Of a stretch of 16,283 nt of DNA, positions 13,841-16,283 are shown piece by piece. Below the pieces are notes generated by a model. The model ran no database searches, was not told the DNA's origin, and saw only the letters and a list, made by a program, of their open reading frames with translations. The stretch's first letter is position 1. Every line of letters begins with the position of its first letter. A program made the translations under genes and the position numbers. Source of the stretch: Bacteroidota bacterium (GTDB lineage: Bacteria > Bacteroidota > Bacteroidia > Chitinophagales > Chitinophagaceae); NCBI GenBank assembly GCA_023433755.1, contig JAEYUA010000246.1:1-16283 (forward strand), read 5' to 3'.

Positions 13841-15042
13841 AATTTGTCATTCGAACCATACAGATCCTGGTTGCCATTTTATTCATCCTTTCCGGCCTGG
13901 TGAAAGCCAATGACCCGCTTGGACTGAGTTATAAGATGGAAGAGTTTTTCGAGATCTGGAATGCAGGTCTCGCCTCCGGGAATTTTTTCGCGAAGGATGC
14001 CCTTACCGGCGTTTTCAACTTTTTTCACCGTTTTTCCCTTTCGCTTTCCATTGTCATGATCACGCTGGAGATCATGGCGGGCATTGCCTTGTTAATGGGG
14101 TGGAGAAAAAACCTGGTTCTCTGGTTACTTCTTGTGCTCATTGTATTCTTTACTTTCCTTACAGGCTATGCCCTGTTCTCCTTACATCCTGACGGATCTC
14201 CCAAATTCACCAACTGCGGATGTTTTGGCGACTGCCTCCCCATCACACCAAAAACATCTTTCATTAAAGACCTGGTGCTGCTGGTACTGATCCTGTTATT
14301 GCTCTTTGGGAAAAATTATATGGCCAGCTTCTTTTCCCAAAAATCAAGAACACTCACCCTGGTTCTTCCACTTGCCTTCAGCATTTTGCTACAATGGTAT
14401 GTGCTAAATTACCTTCCCCTGGTCGATTGCCTTCCTTTCAAAAAAGGAAATAATATCACGGAGAAAATGAAACAGCCACCGGGTTCCTATGGTGACAGCA
14501 CTGCTATCAGGTATGTTTATGAAAAAGATGGTAAGCGTTATGAATGGGACTGGACCGAACTACCCGCGGATTTTGAAACTTATACCTATATCGACAGGAT
14601 CGACAAGCTAATCAGGAAGGGAAATGCAGAGCCCCCGATTAAAAATTTTTCGCTCACGGGTCCGGAAATTATTGATACGGTGAGCGGAGAAAAAACAACA
14701 AATGATTCCACAAAGATCATCCTGGAACAACCTTATGTTATCATTGGATTCGGACTGGGTATGGCTGCTGAAAATAGCTGGCTGGATGATTTCAGGGAAT
14801 TGATTCAACTGGCCTCACAGAAAAACATCCCTGTATATTTTGCCAGCAATGAAAGAGAAAGGTTTGTGAAGTTCTTTGAGGAAAATAAAATAAACGTACA
14901 GGTATTTGCGCTGGACTTCACCAATATCCGGACGGCTGCAAGAACCCAGCCAGCGTTTTATTTTTTGCAGAAGGGCACTGTTGTTGGCAAGTACAGTCAC
15001 CGGCAAATAGATGGACTGAAAGAACAGATACAAAAATTATAA
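13837..15042 (+). CDS. DoxX-like membrane protein with C-terminal thioredoxin-like domain (BT_3928 type)
   Basis: 401 residues, translationally coupled to DUF1599 through an ATGA overlap. The N-terminal half is a DoxX/MauE-like membrane domain with helices at about 4-22, 68-88, 93-115, 143-158 and 173-193. NCGCFGDC (126-133), between helices 3 and 4, carries three Cys, a typical MauE-type feature suggesting thiol redox chemistry. VDCLPF (196-201) adds another after the last helix. The C-terminal 200 residues are soluble. Residues 298-401 (YVIIGFGLGMAAENSWLDDF to KEQIQKL) look like a thioredoxin fold without a CxxC, with QPAFYFLQKGTVVGKY in the position of the cis-proline strand. In Bacteroides-type genomes this gene and DUF1599 sit beside tpiA; here a permease follows instead. 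Exact function unknown. Confidence 0.85.
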   Translation: MKFVIRTIQILVAILFILSGLVKANDPLGLSYKMEEFFEIWNAGLASGNFFAKDALTGVFNFFHRFSLSLSIVMITLEIMAGIALLMGWRKNLVLWLLLVLIVFFTFLTGYALFSLHPDGSPKFTNCGCFGDCLPITPKTSFIKDLVLLVLILLLLFGKNYMASFFSQKSRTLTLVLPLAFSILLQWYVLNYLPLVDCLPFKKGNNITEKMKQPPGSYGDSTAIRYVYEKDGKRYEWDWTELPADFETYTYIDRIDKLIRKGNAEPPIKNFSLTGPEIIDTVSGEKTTNDSTKIILEQPYVIIGFGLGMAAENSWLDDFRELIQLASQKNIPVYFASNERERFVKFFEENKINVQVFALDFTNIRTAARTQPAFYFLQKGTVVGKYSHRQIDGLKEQIQKL

Positions 15043-15051
15043 TCGCGGACA

Positions 15052-16098
15052 GTGGGAAGATATATTCTGAAAAAAATATTTTATGGCCTGCTGGTGTTGC
15101 TGGGCGTGGTGATACTGGTGTTTGTTTTATTCCAGGGTTTCGGCGACCCTGCGCGGCTGGTCATGGGGCAGTCAGGTGATTCAACCACCCAGGCCAACAT
15201 CCGTAAGGAACTTTACCTTGATCAGCCCAAATGGAAACAGTTCCTGCTTTATCTCAATGACGTATCGCCACTGTCGGTTCATTCCGGTGAGGAAATCAGG
15301 CAAAAAGAACTGAATGGTTTTTTTATAGGAGGAGAGAAAAAACTGGGCATTAAACTTCCTTATCTCCGTAAATCCTACCAGACCAAAAAATCAGTAAGCG
15401 CTGTATTGATGGAAGCACTCCCGGGAACACTGATCCTGGCCATTGCAGCCATGATGATTGCCGTGATGGTTGGCATTCCTTTAGGTGTGCTGGCAGCCAC
15501 CAGGCAAAATACCTGGGTTGATACCACTGCCGTATTCTCCAGCATCGTGGGCATTTCGGCACCATCATTTTTTATGGGGATCATTATTGCCTATGTTTTT
15601 GGCTTTGTGCTCAGCGATTATACAGGACTGCATATAACAGGGAGTTGGTTTGACATTGATGAGAACGGAAATAAACGACTTACCCTGCAGAACCTGGTAC
15701 TGCCGGCCATTACGCTTGGCATCAGGCCCCTGGCCATCATTACCCAGCTTACCCGCAGTTCCATGCTTGATGTGCTGGACCAGGATTATATCCGTACCGC
15801 TTATGCAAAGGGATTGAGTAAAAGATCGGTGATCTGGAAGCATGGCTTGCGCAACGCACTGAACCCAGTGGTAACAGCCATAACAGGCTGGTTTGCCGAA
15901 CTCCTGGCAGGCGCTTTTTTCATTGAATATATTTTTGGGTGGAAGGGTATAGGTAAGGTGACGGTGGATGCACTTGAAAAACTTGATTTTCCTGTGGTGA
16001 TGGGTTCCGTGCTTATTACAGCCACTTTTTTTATCCTTATCAATATTCTTGCTGATATCCTTTACGGAATCATTGATCCGCGTGTAAGGGTGAGTTAA
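15052..16098 (+). CDS. ABC transporter permease, DppB/OppB type
   Basis: 348-residue inner-membrane subunit of a peptide/nickel-type ABC importer. GTG at 15052 is the only plausible start, because the previous gene's TAA lies in the same frame 9 bp upstream. The N-terminus ILKKIFYGLLVLLGVVILVFVLF is the signature first helix, followed by GDPARLVMGQ. After a periplasmic segment (about 36-110), transmembrane helices lie near 122-149, 160-188, 213-233, 276-298 and 315-340. The EAA coupling loop that contacts the ATPase is at 250-265 (AYAKGLSKRSVIWKHG), followed by LRNALNPVVT. IDPRVRV at the end is typical of the family. No DppC, ATPase or binding-protein gene is adjacent in the window; the next gene looks unrelated. 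Confidence 0.93.
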   Translation: MGRYILKKIFYGLLVLLGVVILVFVLFQGFGDPARLVMGQSGDSTTQANIRKELYLDQPKWKQFLLYLNDVSPLSVHSGEEIRQKELNGFFIGGEKKLGIKLPYLRKSYQTKKSVSAVLMEALPGTLILAIAAMMIAVMVGIPLGVLAATRQNTWVDTTAVFSSIVGISAPSFFMGIIIAYVFGFVLSDYTGLHITGSWFDIDENGNKRLTLQNLVLPAITLGIRPLAIITQLTRSSMLDVLDQDYIRTAYAKGLSKRSVIWKHGLRNALNPVVTAITGWFAELLAGAFFIEYIFGWKGIGKVTVDALEKLDFPVVMGSVLITATFFILINILADILYGIIDPRVRVS

Positions 16099-16118
16099 CG
16101 GCAGAGCAGAATTTTTGG

Positions 16119-16150
16119 TTTGCCGGCCCCCTTTAAAAAGGTTACCTTTG
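16119..16150 (+). promoter_or_regulatory. Complete Bacteroidota promoter (TTTG - 20 bp - TACCTTTG)
   Basis: TTTG at 16119-16122 and TACCTTTG at 16143-16150 match both the -33 and -7 boxes of the Bacteroidota consensus, with a 20-bp gap. It is the best promoter in the window. It lies 46 bp before the ATG at 16197, giving a leader of about 40 nt, and separates this gene from the permease. Confidence 0.72.
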
Positions 16151-16196
16151 GTTACAAGCCGCCAATAACGATTGCTCAACCTAAAAACCATTTCTT

Positions 16197-16283
16197 ATGG
16201 AAAGAATAGCAGATGTATTGGCCCGAAAATACCCCCAGTTCAACACCGCAGTTCCCGACTGCCTGGTGAGTGATGCCTTGTAC
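16197..16283 (+). CDS. Probable CBS-domain protein, 5' end only
   Basis: Only the first 29 codons are in the window. The translated start, with IADVLARKYPQF and VPDCLVSDALY, resembles the opening of short Bacteroidota proteins made of a pair of CBS domains, where 'the typical V-x-P-x-x-x-V-x-D-A' pattern begins the first CBS strand-helix unit. CBS pairs bind adenine nucleotides and regulate partner proteins. The call rests on this short stretch and could be wrong. Its own strong promoter suggests that it is not part of the permease operon. Confidence 0.5.
   Translation, partial: MERIADVLARKYPQFNTAVPDCLVSDALY

Noticed and set aside
15565..16191. 208-codon minus-strand frame
   Set aside because: It is antisense to the permease, which has its full set of helices and EAA loop, and it has no recognisable domain.
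1..16283. Defence island, prophage, integrative element or CRISPR array
   Set aside because: No transposase, integrase, nuclease, methyltransferase, spaced direct repeats or attachment sites were found; base composition and codon use look uniform by eye.

Overview
This window is chromosomal DNA from a member of the Bacteroidota, most likely the Chitinophagales/Chitinophagaceae. That placement is an inference from three things: gene families typical of the group (DUF6089-type barrel, BT_3928-type DoxX protein, tandem DUF1599 protein, long GH77 amylomaltase); repeated TAnnTTTG promoter elements (the Bacteroidota -7 box) just ahead of start codons; and the general lack of Shine-Dalgarno sequences. 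No rRNA, tRNA, CRISPR array, transposase or phage gene was seen. Most of the window is ordinary housekeeping and envelope content.

Layout. 1-2974: the 3' part of a 4-alpha-glucanotransferase (malQ), then a dipeptide epimerase of the enolase superfamily. 3019-3867: a secreted outer-membrane barrel protein. 3930-7357: a tight run of a UbiD-family decarboxylase, a two-TM protein with a PH-like tail, and an ATP-grasp ligase that starts at TTG inside its neighbour's stop codon. 7435-8379: a TraB/GumN lipoprotein. It converges with ndk (minus, 8433-8849) across a heptamer-repeat hairpin. 8968-9617: two small minus-strand genes, a 62-aa unknown and a chagasin/I42-like lipoprotein. 9618-10210: a long stretch without a conventional gene, rich in inverted repeats, with two possible microproteins. 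10211-12224: an nrnA-type DHH phosphoesterase and a two-domain FKBP lipoprotein, followed by two factor-independent terminators. 12428-13252: folP on the minus strand. It is divergent, by 27 bp, from a DUF1599 gene that overlaps a DoxX/BT_3928 gene (13280-15042). A DppB/OppB-type permease (15052-16098) and the first codons of a probable CBS-domain protein close the window.

How the genes may work together. NrnA and the FKBP lipoprotein form one short operon. The DUF1599 and DoxX genes are coupled by an ATGA overlap and sit back to back with folP. The UbiD / membrane / ATP-grasp run is the least explained co-directional set. No complete novel defence or mobile system is visible. The most interesting items are the internally duplicated DUF1599 protein, the UbiD-to-ATP-grasp cluster, the structured 9.68-9.96 kb region with a 33-residue membrane microprotein beside it, and two different 7-bp repeat hairpins at gene 3' ends.
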